NCBI GenBank assembly: GCA_964559535.1
Contig: CAZLIC010000045.1
Span: 1-33,446, forward strand
Direction: 5' to 3'
From: CAZLIC01 sp964559535
GTDB lineage: Bacteria > Pseudomonadota > Alphaproteobacteria > Rhodobacterales > Rhodobacteraceae
DNA length: 33,446 nt
Shown: positions 24,344-32,449 of the stretch, piece by piece
Layout of the letters: every line of letters begins with the position of its first letter
How positions within the stretch are numbered: position 1 is the stretch's first letter
Translations under genes and position numbers: made by a program
The notes under the pieces: generated by a model
Seen by the model: only the letters and a program-made list of their open reading frames with translations
The model's database searches: none
What the model was told of the DNA's origin: nothing

Positions 24344-24688
24344 GAACACGTCCTCCTGCGCACGAACGGATGACCGCCAACGTCAGGCCACATGCACGTT
24401 CCGCGGTCGCGCCGCATGCCTGGCGCGATCGGGAGTGCCGTATGACCGGTGTGTGAGGCGGCTCAACAGTTACCAGGGCACGTAACCGAGCAGCGTGCCC
24501 TGATGGCGAGCGGGATAGCCAACCCTTGTGTACCTTTATTGACCCATGCATCAAAGATTGGAGTCAATTATGCTACGATCCGGTTCTGTCCGCCATCAGC
24601 GCCCGTCGAACAGCTTGGCACGACTGGAGTCTGTCTGGGATCCCGGGTTGGAAGGGAACCAGCTGATCGACGGCCCCAGCGTGCTTGG
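24344..24688. other. Intergenic region upstream of the ABC operon
   Basis: About 345 bases between two leftward operons. Open frames here (for example a 56-codon frame from 24571 on the plus strand) match nothing I recognise. The part from 24528 to 24575 is clearly A+T-richer than its surroundings and contains an inverted repeat, ATTGAC (24538-24543) and GTCAAT (24563-24568). It probably holds the promoter of the leftward ABC operon and the 3' end of the tmo transcript. Confidence 0.5.
24474..24502. promoter_or_regulatory. Perfect nine-base inverted repeat, operator or hairpin
   Basis: The arms CAGGGCACG (24474-24482) and CGTGCCCTG (24494-24502) are perfect reverse complements around an 11-base spacer. 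It lies about 130 bases upstream of the ATPase start and 187 bases after the tmoW stop. It could be an operator of the ABC operon or an RNA hairpin ending the tmo transcript. No T-run follows on either strand. Confidence 0.5.
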
Positions 24689-26617
24689 CTACAACCCCAA
24701 GGTTCGTCTTCTTTCGTCGGACCATCGGTTGATCAGATGATCAGTCATCAGGCCCATGAAGGCGACGGCCAAGCCCAGAACCAGACCTTTGCCAACGTCG
24801 GTCGATGACAGGGCGCGCTGCATTTCCTGGCCCAGATCCTGCGTGCCGATGAAGGCGGCAATGATCACCATGAACAGCGAAAACATCACCGACTGGTTGG
24901 CGCCGACCAGCATGGTCGGCAGCGCCATCGGCAGGCGGACATTCCACAGCGTCTGGCGGCGGGTGGCACCGCTCATCTCGGCGGCCTCGATCAGTTCGGG
25001 GGGCACGTTTGTCAGGCCTTCGATCGTGTAGCGCACGATGGGCACGGCGGCAAAGACGACCACGGCGGCCACGACGGCCACGTCGTTCACGCCGAACAGC
25101 ATGATGACCGGGATCAGGTAGATGAAGCTGGGAAAGGTCTGCGCGGTGTCACAGACCAGAAGAACCCGTGCCGCCCGGTCTGGTTTCCGGGCCGCCCATA
25201 TCCCCAGAGGCAGGCCGATCAACGCCGCAATGAGAACCGAGATATTGACCACATAGACCGTGATCATCGCACGGTCCCACCAGCCGGAAAGGGCGATCAG
25301 CCCGAAATAGCCTAGGCAAACCAGCGCCGAGCGCAGTCCCCCCACCGCCCAGCCGATGGCCGCCAGCAGGGCAAGAACCGCCGTGAACGGCAGCCAGAGA
25401 TAGGCGTCGCGCATCGGGATCAGCACCCAGGTGATCAGGAACCAGCGTAGCCAGGCGGTAACCGGAGCAATCAGGCGGATGACCTGATCCATCGCGGCAT
25501 CAATCGGCACGGCGACAGAGAGCGCCTGGTTGCGTTCAACCTCGTGCAGGTACGGCACGAACTGCGCTACAACAATCCCGGTCACGCAGAGTGCCAGCCA
25601 TATGCCAAGAAGCCGGTGCCTGTGCAGCCACCTTGCGCTGGGCGTCCCATGCTCGGGGAGGCGCAGGGCCCAGGCCTTGGACAGCCGGTCCAGCGTAATG
25701 GCCAGAAGCACGATGGTCACGCCGATTTCAACCGACAGCCCGATCTTCAGCGCCTGCAACAGCTGCAGCAGCTTTTGCCCCAGCCCAGGCATGCCGATGA
25801 AGCTGGCCAACACCACCATAGCGAGACACTGCATGATCACCTGGTTGACGCCGATAAGTATCTCGGACCGCGCGGTTGGAATGCGCACCCGCGACAACAA
25901 CTGCCAGCGGGTGGAACCAGCCATTTTTCCGGCCTCGATCACCTCCTCGGGCACCTTCTTCAGCCCCAGCAGCGTCATGCGGATCATCGGCGGGACCGAA
26001 AAGATAATGGTCACAATGGCCCCAGCCTTGGGGCCGACACCGATGAACACCACGACCGGGATCATGTAGGCGAAATGCGGCAAGGACTGCGCGATGTTCA
26101 GAATGGGGTTCAATACCTTTTCGAACCGGGGCGACCGCCAGGCGAGCACGCCCATGACCAGCCCCAGGAGAACCGCAAACGGCGTTGCCACGACGATGAC
26201 CGACAAAGTCTCCATCGCCCACTTCCATTGGCCCATCAGGGCGATCCAGACGAAAGTGCCGCCCGAAAGGCACGCCAGCCGCCAGCCTTTCAGCGCATAG
26301 CCTGCCATGAAGGCGGTAGCGGCGATCACCACCCAAGGTACGGGGCCGATGTTGGGCCAGCGGCTTTTGCCGTAAAGCAGGTTGGCCGTGACATCCAGAA
26401 GCCACTCCACCACGTCGGAAAAGGCGCGGGTCAGGGCCATCAGGCCCAGATCGTTCTGCAGGAAATAGAACGCGGCGTTGATCCAGTCGGCAAAGGGCAG
26501 GACCAGCCATTCGGGCGGGCGGATCAGACCTTCGGGCAGCAGGACTTTGCCAAAAGCCAGCAGCACAGCCAGCGCCAGCAACAGAACGGCGACGCCACGC
26601 GTGGCGGGCATCCTCAT
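24689..26617 (-). CDS. tmoW: TMAO ABC transporter permease (two fused ProW-like units)
   Basis: A 642-residue permease made of two ProW/OpuAB-like halves, each with its own EAA loop. The first half contains ATPFAVLLGLVMGVLAWRS and the loop VIEAGKMAGSTRWQLLSRV; the second contains LIAALIGLPLGIWAARK and the loop LIEAAEMSGATRRQTLWNV. Single ProW permeases have about 280-350 residues and act as homodimers, so this protein supplies both halves. The TMAO transporter TmoXWV of marine Roseobacter-type bacteria has this kind of permease. It overlaps tmoV by four bases. Glycine betaine, choline or other quaternary amines are alternatives; the adjacent TmoX-like binding protein and torTSR favour TMAO. 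Confidence 0.82.
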   Translation of the reverse strand: MRMPATRGVAVLLLALAVLLAFGKVLLPEGLIRPPEWLVLPFADWINAAFYFLQNDLGLMALTRAFSDVVEWLLDVTANLLYGKSRWPNIGPVPWVVIAATAFMAGYALKGWRLACLSGGTFVWIALMGQWKWAMETLSVIVVATPFAVLLGLVMGVLAWRSPRFEKVLNPILNIAQSLPHFAYMIPVVVFIGVGPKAGAIVTIIFSVPPMIRMTLLGLKKVPEEVIEAGKMAGSTRWQLLSRVRIPTARSEILIGVNQVIMQCLAMVVLASFIGMPGLGQKLLQLLQALKIGLSVEIGVTIVLLAITLDRLSKAWALRLPEHGTPSARWLHRHRLLGIWLALCVTGIVVAQFVPYLHEVERNQALSVAVPIDAAMDQVIRLIAPVTAWLRWFLITWVLIPMRDAYLWLPFTAVLALLAAIGWAVGGLRSALVCLGYFGLIALSGWWDRAMITVYVVNISVLIAALIGLPLGIWAARKPDRAARVLLVCDTAQTFPSFIYLIPVIMLFGVNDVAVVAAVVVFAAVPIVRYTIEGLTNVPPELIEAAEMSGATRRQTLWNVRLPMALPTMLVGANQSVMFSLFMVIIAAFIGTQDLGQEMQRALSSTDVGKGLVLGLAVAFMGLMTDHLINRWSDERRRTLGL

Positions 26618-27627
26618 GCCTTGTCACCAAGCAGCACGTCCAGCGCCTCTTGCCGGATCATCCCGCCGATGACTTGCCCCCCGGCATCGGCCACAGGGAT
26701 AACCTCGCGACTGTCCGCAACCAGTTGGCGCGCCAGATCGCGGACTGTCCGATTTGCTGCCATAGCCTCGCCGACGGGTGCAGCCGCCAACGGTTGCGCC
26801 AAAGAGCCCGCGCGCACCACACGGGCGCGGTCAATCTCGGCGGTGAACTTCGCCACATAGTCGGTCGCCGGGTGCAGCACGATCTGGTCAGGCGTGTCGC
26901 ACTGCTCGATCCGGCCGTCCTTCATGATGGCGATGCGGTCGGCCAGACGCAGGGCCTCGTCGAAATCATGGGTGATGAAGATGATGGTCTTGTGCACAAG
27001 CCCCTTCAGGCGCAGGAATTCATCCTGCATTTCGCGGCGGATCAGCGGGTCAAGCGCCGAGAAGGGTTCGTCGAGGAACCAGATGTCCGGCTCGATCGCC
27101 AGCGACCGGGCGATGCCGACACGCTGTTGCTGGCCCCCGGAGAGTTCGCGCGGGAAATAGGCTTCGCGGCCTTTCAGCCCCACAAGATCCAGCATCTCGC
27201 GCGCCCGGGCATAGCGGTTGCTTCGGTCCTGGCCCCGCATTTCAAGGGGGAAGGCCACGTTGTCCAGCACGCTCCGGTGCGGCAGAAGGCCAAAGCTTTG
27301 GAAGACCATCCCCATCTTGCGTCGGCGCAGGTCGATCAGCGCGGTTTCGGACAGGCGCGCGATGTCCTGCCCTTCGATCATCACCGAGCCCCCGGTAATC
27401 TCGATCAGGCGGCAAAGGCACCGGACCAGCGTTGACTTGCCCGAACCGGACAGGCCCATCACCACCAGCATCTCGCCGCGCCGAATATCCAGATCGACAT
27501 CGCGCACCGCCTGCACATAGCCTGCAGAGGGCGTCTGCGGATTGGCCTTGAGCCGCGCCAGATGGCCCACCGGATCGGGCCCGAAAATCTTGGTGACACC
27601 ACGGCAGGAAATCACGGTTTCGGTCAC
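26614..27627 (-). CDS. tmoV: TMAO ABC transporter ATP-binding protein (ProV-like)
   Basis: A 337-residue ATPase of the quaternary-amine uptake family. Present are Walker A GLSGSGKST, MGMVFQSFGLLPHR (Q-loop), signature LSGGQQQR, Walker B DIWFLDEP, and FITHDFDEALRL. The C-terminal 90 residues look like a CBS-type pair (SREVIPVADAGGQVIGGMI), as in ProV. I prefer a GTG at 27627 (VTETVISCRGVTKIF) because the longer frame, starting with GTG at 27660, would begin inside the hairpin at 27653-27683. It overlaps tmoW by four bases. Confidence 0.85.
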   Translation of the reverse strand: MTETVISCRGVTKIFGPDPVGHLARLKANPQTPSAGYVQAVRDVDLDIRRGEMLVVMGLSGSGKSTLVRCLCRLIEITGGSVMIEGQDIARLSETALIDLRRRKMGMVFQSFGLLPHRSVLDNVAFPLEMRGQDRSNRYARAREMLDLVGLKGREAYFPRELSGGQQQRVGIARSLAIEPDIWFLDEPFSALDPLIRREMQDEFLRLKGLVHKTIIFITHDFDEALRLADRIAIMKDGRIEQCDTPDQIVLHPATDYVAKFTAEIDRARVVRAGSLAQPLAAAPVGEAMAANRTVRDLARQLVADSREVIPVADAGGQVIGGMIRQEALDVLLGDKA

Positions 27628-27652
27628 TTCGGGCCCCGTTCCTTCAACATGC

Positions 27653-27683
27653 TGGCCCACCCGGCAGACTGCCGGATGGGCCA
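27653..27683 (-). terminator. Long hairpin between tmoX and tmoV
   Basis: A fifteen-base stem with a single mismatch: TGGCCCA (27653-27659) with TGGGCCA (27677-27683), and CCGGCAG (27661-27667) with CTGCCGG (27669-27675). It starts about 20 bases after the tmoX stop, in the direction of transcription. No T-run follows, so a stabilising or attenuating element that keeps tmoX RNA above tmoVW RNA is more likely than a full terminator. Confidence 0.7.
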
Positions 27684-27702
27684 GAGACTTGGCTAGGCAG
27701 GC

Positions 27703-28647
27703 TTAGTTCAGCCACGCCTTCCAGACATCGGGGTTGGCATCCATCCATGCCTTGGCAGCATCTTCGGGTTCCATTCCGTCAATGTCCACCAGTTTGGCCA
27801 TCTCGGCGATCTGGGCGTTGGTCAGGTTGACCTTGGTCAGCGTCGCATAGGCGGCGGGCCACTTGTCCTTCATGCCGTCCCACGCTGCGATCTTCAGATA
27901 ACCGGTGGCCGGGTTGCCGCAATCATAGATCTTGTCGGGGAACATGCCGACAGCCGGGTCTTCGTTGCAGCCTGCTTCCCAGGTCGGGAATTCAACGAAC
28001 TCGCCGGGCCAGACGGCTTCGGCAAAGTTCGGGGTCCAGTTGAAGACCACGATCGGGGTCTTGGTCTTCTCGGCTGCCCCAAGCTCGGCCCAGATTGCCG
28101 CCGCGGATCCGGCATTGACCACGGTGAAGTTCATGCCCAGGGCTTCAACCTTTTCCGCGTCATGCTTCAGCCAATCCACCGGGCCGCCCAGGAAGCGCCC
28201 CTTGTCGCCGGTTTCCGGCGTGGCAAACAGCGCGGCGCAGTCATTCAGCGCTTTCCAGTCAGGCAGGCCGGGGCAGGCTTCCTTGGTCCACATCGGGTAC
28301 CACCAGTCTTCGCGCGTCACGGCGTTGTGCGCGCCGGCGGCGTGAATACCGCCCTTGGCAACGGCTGCGTCAAAGGAAGCCCCGAAAGCGCCTTCCCAGA
28401 CCTCAAGCTCCATCGTCACATCGCCCAGGCGAACCGATTCATAGACCGCCTGGCTGTCGGTGGTCACATACTCCACCGCATTGCCCTTCGATGCCAGGAC
28501 ATCGCCCACCACGTGGCTCATCACGATCTGGCTGGACCAGTTGTGCAAGGGAATGATGATCGGATCGGTCGAGTCCTCGGCCCGGGCCGAGGGCGCAAGC
28601 AGGGCCAGCACTGCGGCGCTGGCAAGCATTGATCTGGCAGATGTCAT
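27703..28647 (-). CDS. tmoX: TMAO-binding periplasmic protein (TmoX-like)
   Basis: A 314-residue secreted binding protein of the ProX/OpuAC class. The first roughly 23 residues (MTSARSMLASAAVLALLAPS, then ARA) form a Sec signal peptide. The mature protein has many tryptophans expected to cage a trimethylated head group: HNWSSQIVMSHVV, LEVWEGAF, TREDWWYPMWTKE, and FNWTPNF. The wording PLHNWSSQIVMSHV and TDSQAVYESVRLGDV closely resembles the TMAO-binding protein TmoX that I recall from Roseobacter-type bacteria. It is the first gene of the leftward tmoXVW operon. Other quaternary-amine ligands cannot be excluded from sequence alone. It is divergent from torR, with a 176-base shared upstream region. 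Confidence 0.85.
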   Translation of the reverse strand: MTSARSMLASAAVLALLAPSARAEDSTDPIIIPLHNWSSQIVMSHVVGDVLASKGNAVEYVTTDSQAVYESVRLGDVTMELEVWEGAFGASFDAAVAKGGIHAAGAHNAVTREDWWYPMWTKEACPGLPDWKALNDCAALFATPETGDKGRFLGGPVDWLKHDAEKVEALGMNFTVVNAGSAAAIWAELGAAEKTKTPIVVFNWTPNFAEAVWPGEFVEFPTWEAGCNEDPAVGMFPDKIYDCGNPATGYLKIAAWDGMKDKWPAAYATLTKVNLTNAQIAEMAKLVDIDGMEPEDAAKAWMDANPDVWKAWLN

Positions 28648-28733
28648 GGTGCGTTCCCTGTTGTTGAAATGCGCTGAAGCGCTGTGTCTCGCGGGAAGTT
28701 AAGATCCTCCCTGCGACTCAAGGCTAGGCATAG

Positions 28734-28797
28734 GTTGTGAATGCGTCAGACCCAGATCGTGAACGGACTGGCATTAATTGTAAAAGATTGTTAACAG
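28734..28797 (-). promoter_or_regulatory. Candidate TorR boxes upstream of tmoX
   Basis: Read on the minus strand, three similar decamer-like sequences lie between tmoX and torR: CTGTTAACAAT (28787-28797), CCGTTCACGAT (28756-28766) and GCATTCACAAC (28734-28744). They share a GTTCAC-like core with the E. coli TorR box CTGTTCATAT. They face the same way, and their starts are 31 and 22 bases apart, near whole helical turns. Chance similarity is possible in short motifs. Confidence 0.4.
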
Positions 28798-28823
28798 AAA
28801 GAAGTGCTCAAGCCGAGGGGAAG

Positions 28824-29528
28824 ATGACACCCAGACCCGCGCATATCGTTATCGTCGAGGACGAGCCGGTGACGCGCAGCGCGCTGGCAAGTTACCTTGG
28901 GTCGTTCGGCTACCGGGTCTCTGAATACGATAGTGCTGAAAAGGCTGACAAAATCCTGGCGCAAGGCAATGTCGACCTGCTGATCGCAGATATCAATCTG
29001 GAAGGAAAAGATGGCCTGGAGATCACCCGCGAACAGCGGGCGCGGTCAGAAATCGGCATCATCCTGCTGTCGGGCCGCACCGATGACGTTGACCGCATCG
29101 TCGGGCTGGAACTGGGCGCGGACGACTATGTCTGCAAACCGTTCAACCGGCGCGAGTTGCTGGCGCGCGTCAAGAACTTGCTGCGCCGCACCGCCGCCAT
29201 GCGGGCCCTGACGCGCCGCGTGCTGCATTTCAACGGCTTCACCTTCGATGTCGGATCAAGGCAAGTGACCAACCCGGCCGGCGAGCCGATTTCGCTGACC
29301 CGTGCGGAGTTTGAATTGCTGCGGGTCTTTGCCCTGAACCCCGGCACCGTGATGGACCGCGACCGTCTGATTTCGGCCATCACGCACCGGCAAGACGGCA
29401 CCAACACCCGAACGATCGACGTTCTGGTGCAGCGCCTGCGGGCCAAGTTGGGCGACGACCCCAAAGCGCCCCGGATCTTCACCACCTCGCATGGCGAAGG
29501 CTATGTCTTTACTGCGCTGCTTGATTGA
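28824..29528 (+). CDS. torR: OmpR-family response regulator TorR-like
   Basis: A 234-residue response regulator, close to E. coli TorR (230). The receiver domain has Glu12, Asp13, phosphoacceptor Asp56 (LLIADINLEG) and Lys105 (VCKPFN), all conserved. The C-terminal winged-helix DNA-binding domain is OmpR-type (ISLTRAEFELLRVFALNPG, RTIDVLVQRLRAKLGDDP, EGYVF). An ATG at 28824, preceded by GAGGGG, is chosen over an in-frame ATG at 28737. Its 3' end overlaps the torS gene tail to tail by 20 bases. The TorR name rests on the adjacent torS and torT; the likely targets are tmoX, tdm and torT. Confidence 0.85.
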   Translation: MTPRPAHIVIVEDEPVTRSALASYLGSFGYRVSEYDSAEKADKILAQGNVDLLIADINLEGKDGLEITREQRARSEIGIILLSGRTDDVDRIVGLELGADDYVCKPFNRRELLARVKNLLRRTAAMRALTRRVLHFNGFTFDVGSRQVTNPAGEPISLTRAEFELLRVFALNPGTVMDRDRLISAITHRQDGTNTRTIDVLVQRLRAKLGDDPKAPRIFTTSHGEGYVFTALLD

Positions 29529-32391
29529 CCCCCGACTCCAACAGTTCAAGACCCGCGACGATTTCCAGGGCGGCCAGATCAGCCACGCCCGAAAGCTCTG
29601 CAACGCAGGTTTCAATGGCGGAAGAATGGCCTTGGTCGGCAAGCGTCTCAAGATGGGCAAGGCAAGTTGTCAGGGCCAGCAGGTCAAAGTTGCCGGCGGC
29701 GCCTTTCAACTGGTGTGCGGCGCGCGAAAGGGCCGCATGATCCCCTGACCGGGCAGCGGCACCGATCTTGGCAAGGCTCTTCTGCAGGCTTTCAAGGAAG
29801 ACCCGCGCCAGACCTGCGGCACGGTCGTCCCCGATATCCTGCGCAAGCGCCCTGAGGGCATGCGCGTGCGTCACATGCGCCCACAGGGCGGACTGAAGGG
29901 CTTCGGGTGATAGCGGCTTGGCCAGCACGGCCGACATTCCAGCGTCGAGGTTGTCAAGGATGTCGGACTCTTGCACATGGGCCGAAATGCCGATGATCGG
30001 CAGATTGGCAATCCGGGCATCCGCGATGGCCCTGATCCGGCGCGTGGCTGCGGTCCCCGACAGGCCCGGCAGGTTGACGTCCATCAGGATCACATCGAAG
30101 CGGCCCTCTTGCAGGGCAGCAAGCGCCGCTTCCGCCGATGCCACCACGCGGGCCATGTGGCCCATGTCCTCCAAATAGGTCTGGATGACCATCTGGTTGA
30201 TGTCATTATCCTCCACGACCAGCGCCTTCAGAATGCGCGCGGCGGGTTGATTGGCGGCACGTTGGGGAACGGCGGGCAGTTTTGCCGGATCACTTCGGGC
30301 GAACGCGGCCACAAGCGTGAAGGTGCTTCCCGACCCGGCCACGCTTTGAACCGCAAGCCTTGCCCCCATCGCATCCGCAAAGCGCTTGCAGATCGCCAGC
30401 CCCAGACCGGTGCCGCCATATTGCCGGGCGGTCTGGCCGTCTTCCTGCTCGAACGCCCCGAACACCCTGTCCTGCGCATCCTTGGCGATGCCCTTGCCAG
30501 TATCCGTGACGGTGAAGGTCAGGTGCGGGCGGTCTTCTGGCCCGCTGGCCGCAACCATCAACCCAATCTCGCCACGGTCGGTGAACTTGACCGCGTTCGA
30601 GACAAGATTGAACAGGATCTGGCGCAGCTTGCCCATGTCGCCGATCACGGCATCCGGAATGTCTGGGTGCAGGCCAAGATGCATCGCCAGCCCCTTCTCC
30701 TGCGCACTTGGGGCCATCAGCACAGCTATGTCATGCAACAGATCGCCGGGAGAGAAGATTACCTCGGTCAGCGTATCTGCCCCGGCTTCGATCTTTGAAA
30801 AATCCAGAATGTCGTTCAGGATGGTCATCAACCCCTGACCCGAGGCCTGGGCCGCCTGCAATTGCCGTTGCTGGCGCAGGGTCAGCCCGTCACGGCCCAG
30901 AGAGCGCAACATGCCAAGAACGCCATTCATCGGCGTGCGGATCTCGTGGCTCATCATTGCCAGGAATTCCGACTTTGCGCGATCGGCGGCCTCGGCGCGA
31001 AGGCGCGCTTCGGCATGGGCGCTGACCTCGCCGCGCAATTGCTTGGTCTGTTCGGCCACCAGAAGTTGCAGTTCCAGCCGGTGGCGCTGCAACTCGGCAA
31101 GGTTCTGATCGCGCTCGGCGGCAAGGGCGTGGTTCTCGATGCCTTGCAGGCGGAACACCTCGACCGCCGCCTCCATCTCGGCAATCTCGTCAATGCCTTG
31201 CGGTGTGATGGGCCCGACTGTTTCGCCATGCGCAAGTCGCGCCATGGTTCCTGACAGCGCCTCAAGCCGCCGCGTGATGTTGCCGCGCACATAGAACCAG
31301 ACCACGGCCAGCGAGATCACCAGGGCCGCAACCGACCCCCAGGCGTAAAGCTGCTGCGTTGCACGAATGGCGCCTGTGGCCTCGTCGCCCGCTTCGACGG
31401 CCCGCGTGGTGATCACGTCGGCCAAAGCCTGCGCCTCGCTGTCAAGTCGCCCTGCTGCCGCGCTGACCTTGCCTTGTGCCTCGGAGATCAGTCTGTTCAG
31501 GTCGAGGATGCCCTTGGTCAAGTTGAACAGATCCTCGGCATCCGGGGGCGGCGCAGAACTGGGCCGGATCATTTGCATCAAGGACAGCGCACGTTCGGCA
31601 CGGGTCGGATCATTCACCGCCAGGATGCGTCGCGTGACAATGTCGATGCGTCCTTCCAGCGCCGCCTGCAGCTGCGCAAGCTCGGCGTGGCTTTGCACCG
31701 TGACGATGCGGTTCAGCAAAAGACCGACCTCGCCGATGTGCGACCGCATTTCCGACATCAATCCCTGACGGAAGAGATCGACTTCGATCAGCTTGTCCAA
31801 ACTTTCCAGGCGCATTTCGGTGTCCAGCCCGGCGCTTTCCAGATCGTAAAGATTTGAAATCGCCGCCGCCGTGCCCATCTGGGCATTGGCGACCAGCGTA
31901 TCGGCAATTTCCAGAAGCTCGGTCGTGGCAACAAGACCGGCCTTCAGGCGCGATGATTGTGCCCCGGTGGCGATGATCCGGGTCTGCACCAGCCGGTCCA
32001 GCAGTTCGATGCTGCCGCGCACATCGGCCTCAGCCCGCGCCAGGCCCGCCGGCGCCGGATTGCCGGTGTCAGCATAGCGCGTGACCCGCCGGGTCAAGGC
32101 GTCAACCTGCGCAAAGAGGTAAGCCGCCCGCTCGCGTCGCGCGGCTTCGGAAGTGACAGCCGCCAGTTCGGGCGCCACGGCCACGATGCGGCTGCTTTCC
32201 GCCGTAAAGCCGCGCACTTCCGAGATGGCCGGAATAGCCTCGGTCACAACCTTGGTCTGGTTGCGGGCCACCTCCTGCAGCTCGAACCAACCAAGGATGC
32301 CGGTTACGGCAGGAAGTCCGGCAATGACCAGAAAGGCCACCAGCAGCATGCGGCCAAGGCTTGTGCGCGACAGGCTGGACTTGAGCGACAT
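29509..32391 (-). CDS. torS: TorS-like hybrid sensor histidine kinase
   Basis: A 960-residue inner-membrane kinase (E. coli TorS is about 914). Architecture: first membrane helix about 16-36; long helical periplasmic sensor about 40-345; second helix about 352-368; HAMP about 369-420 and a coiled coil; HisKA with His482 (SHEIRTPMNG); HATPase with NLVSNAVKF, DTGKGI and GGTGLGLAIC; receiver with Asp771 (ILMDVNLPG) and Lys825; histidine phosphotransfer domain with His893 (AAHQLKGAAG). All relay residues are present. TorS reads TMAO through TorT bound to its sensor domain and phosphorylates TorR. It is divergent from torT (58 bases). Confidence 0.92.
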   Translation of the reverse strand: MSLKSSLSRTSLGRMLLVAFLVIAGLPAVTGILGWFELQEVARNQTKVVTEAIPAISEVRGFTAESSRIVAVAPELAAVTSEAARRERAAYLFAQVDALTRRVTRYADTGNPAPAGLARAEADVRGSIELLDRLVQTRIIATGAQSSRLKAGLVATTELLEIADTLVANAQMGTAAAISNLYDLESAGLDTEMRLESLDKLIEVDLFRQGLMSEMRSHIGEVGLLLNRIVTVQSHAELAQLQAALEGRIDIVTRRILAVNDPTRAERALSLMQMIRPSSAPPPDAEDLFNLTKGILDLNRLISEAQGKVSAAAGRLDSEAQALADVITTRAVEAGDEATGAIRATQQLYAWGSVAALVISLAVVWFYVRGNITRRLEALSGTMARLAHGETVGPITPQGIDEIAEMEAAVEVFRLQGIENHALAAERDQNLAELQRHRLELQLLVAEQTKQLRGEVSAHAEARLRAEAADRAKSEFLAMMSHEIRTPMNGVLGMLRSLGRDGLTLRQQRQLQAAQASGQGLMTILNDILDFSKIEAGADTLTEVIFSPGDLLHDIAVLMAPSAQEKGLAMHLGLHPDIPDAVIGDMGKLRQILFNLVSNAVKFTDRGEIGLMVAASGPEDRPHLTFTVTDTGKGIAKDAQDRVFGAFEQEDGQTARQYGGTGLGLAICKRFADAMGARLAVQSVAGSGSTFTLVAAFARSDPAKLPAVPQRAANQPAARILKALVVEDNDINQMVIQTYLEDMGHMARVVASAEAALAALQEGRFDVILMDVNLPGLSGTAATRRIRAIADARIANLPIIGISAHVQESDILDNLDAGMSAVLAKPLSPEALQSALWAHVTHAHALRALAQDIGDDRAAGLARVFLESLQKSLAKIGAAARSGDHAALSRAAHQLKGAAGNFDLLALTTCLAHLETLADQGHSSAIETCVAELSGVADLAALEIVAGLELLESGVNQAAQ

Positions 32392-32407
32392 CTTGCGTGC
32401 ACCCTAC

Positions 32408-32418
32408 CCGTGAACTGG
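32408..32418 (-). promoter_or_regulatory. Candidate TorR-box-like site between torS and torT
   Basis: On the minus strand the sequence reads CCAGTTCACGG, sharing the GTTCAC core with CCGTTCACGAT upstream of tmoX (28756-28766). It lies in the 58-base divergent spacer between torS and torT. It is a single short match and may be chance. Confidence 0.3.
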
Positions 32419-32449
32419 CGACAGAATAGGGGGCGGACCGGGCAAAGGC

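Noticed and set aside
24449..24808. 119-codon plus-strand frame between the two leftward operons
   Set aside because: It resembles nothing and overlaps the 3' end of tmoW on the other strand.
24689..28647. Glycine betaine/choline transporter as the main call
   Set aside because: It remains possible, but the TmoX-like wording of the binding protein, the double-length permease and the adjacent torTSR favour TMAO.
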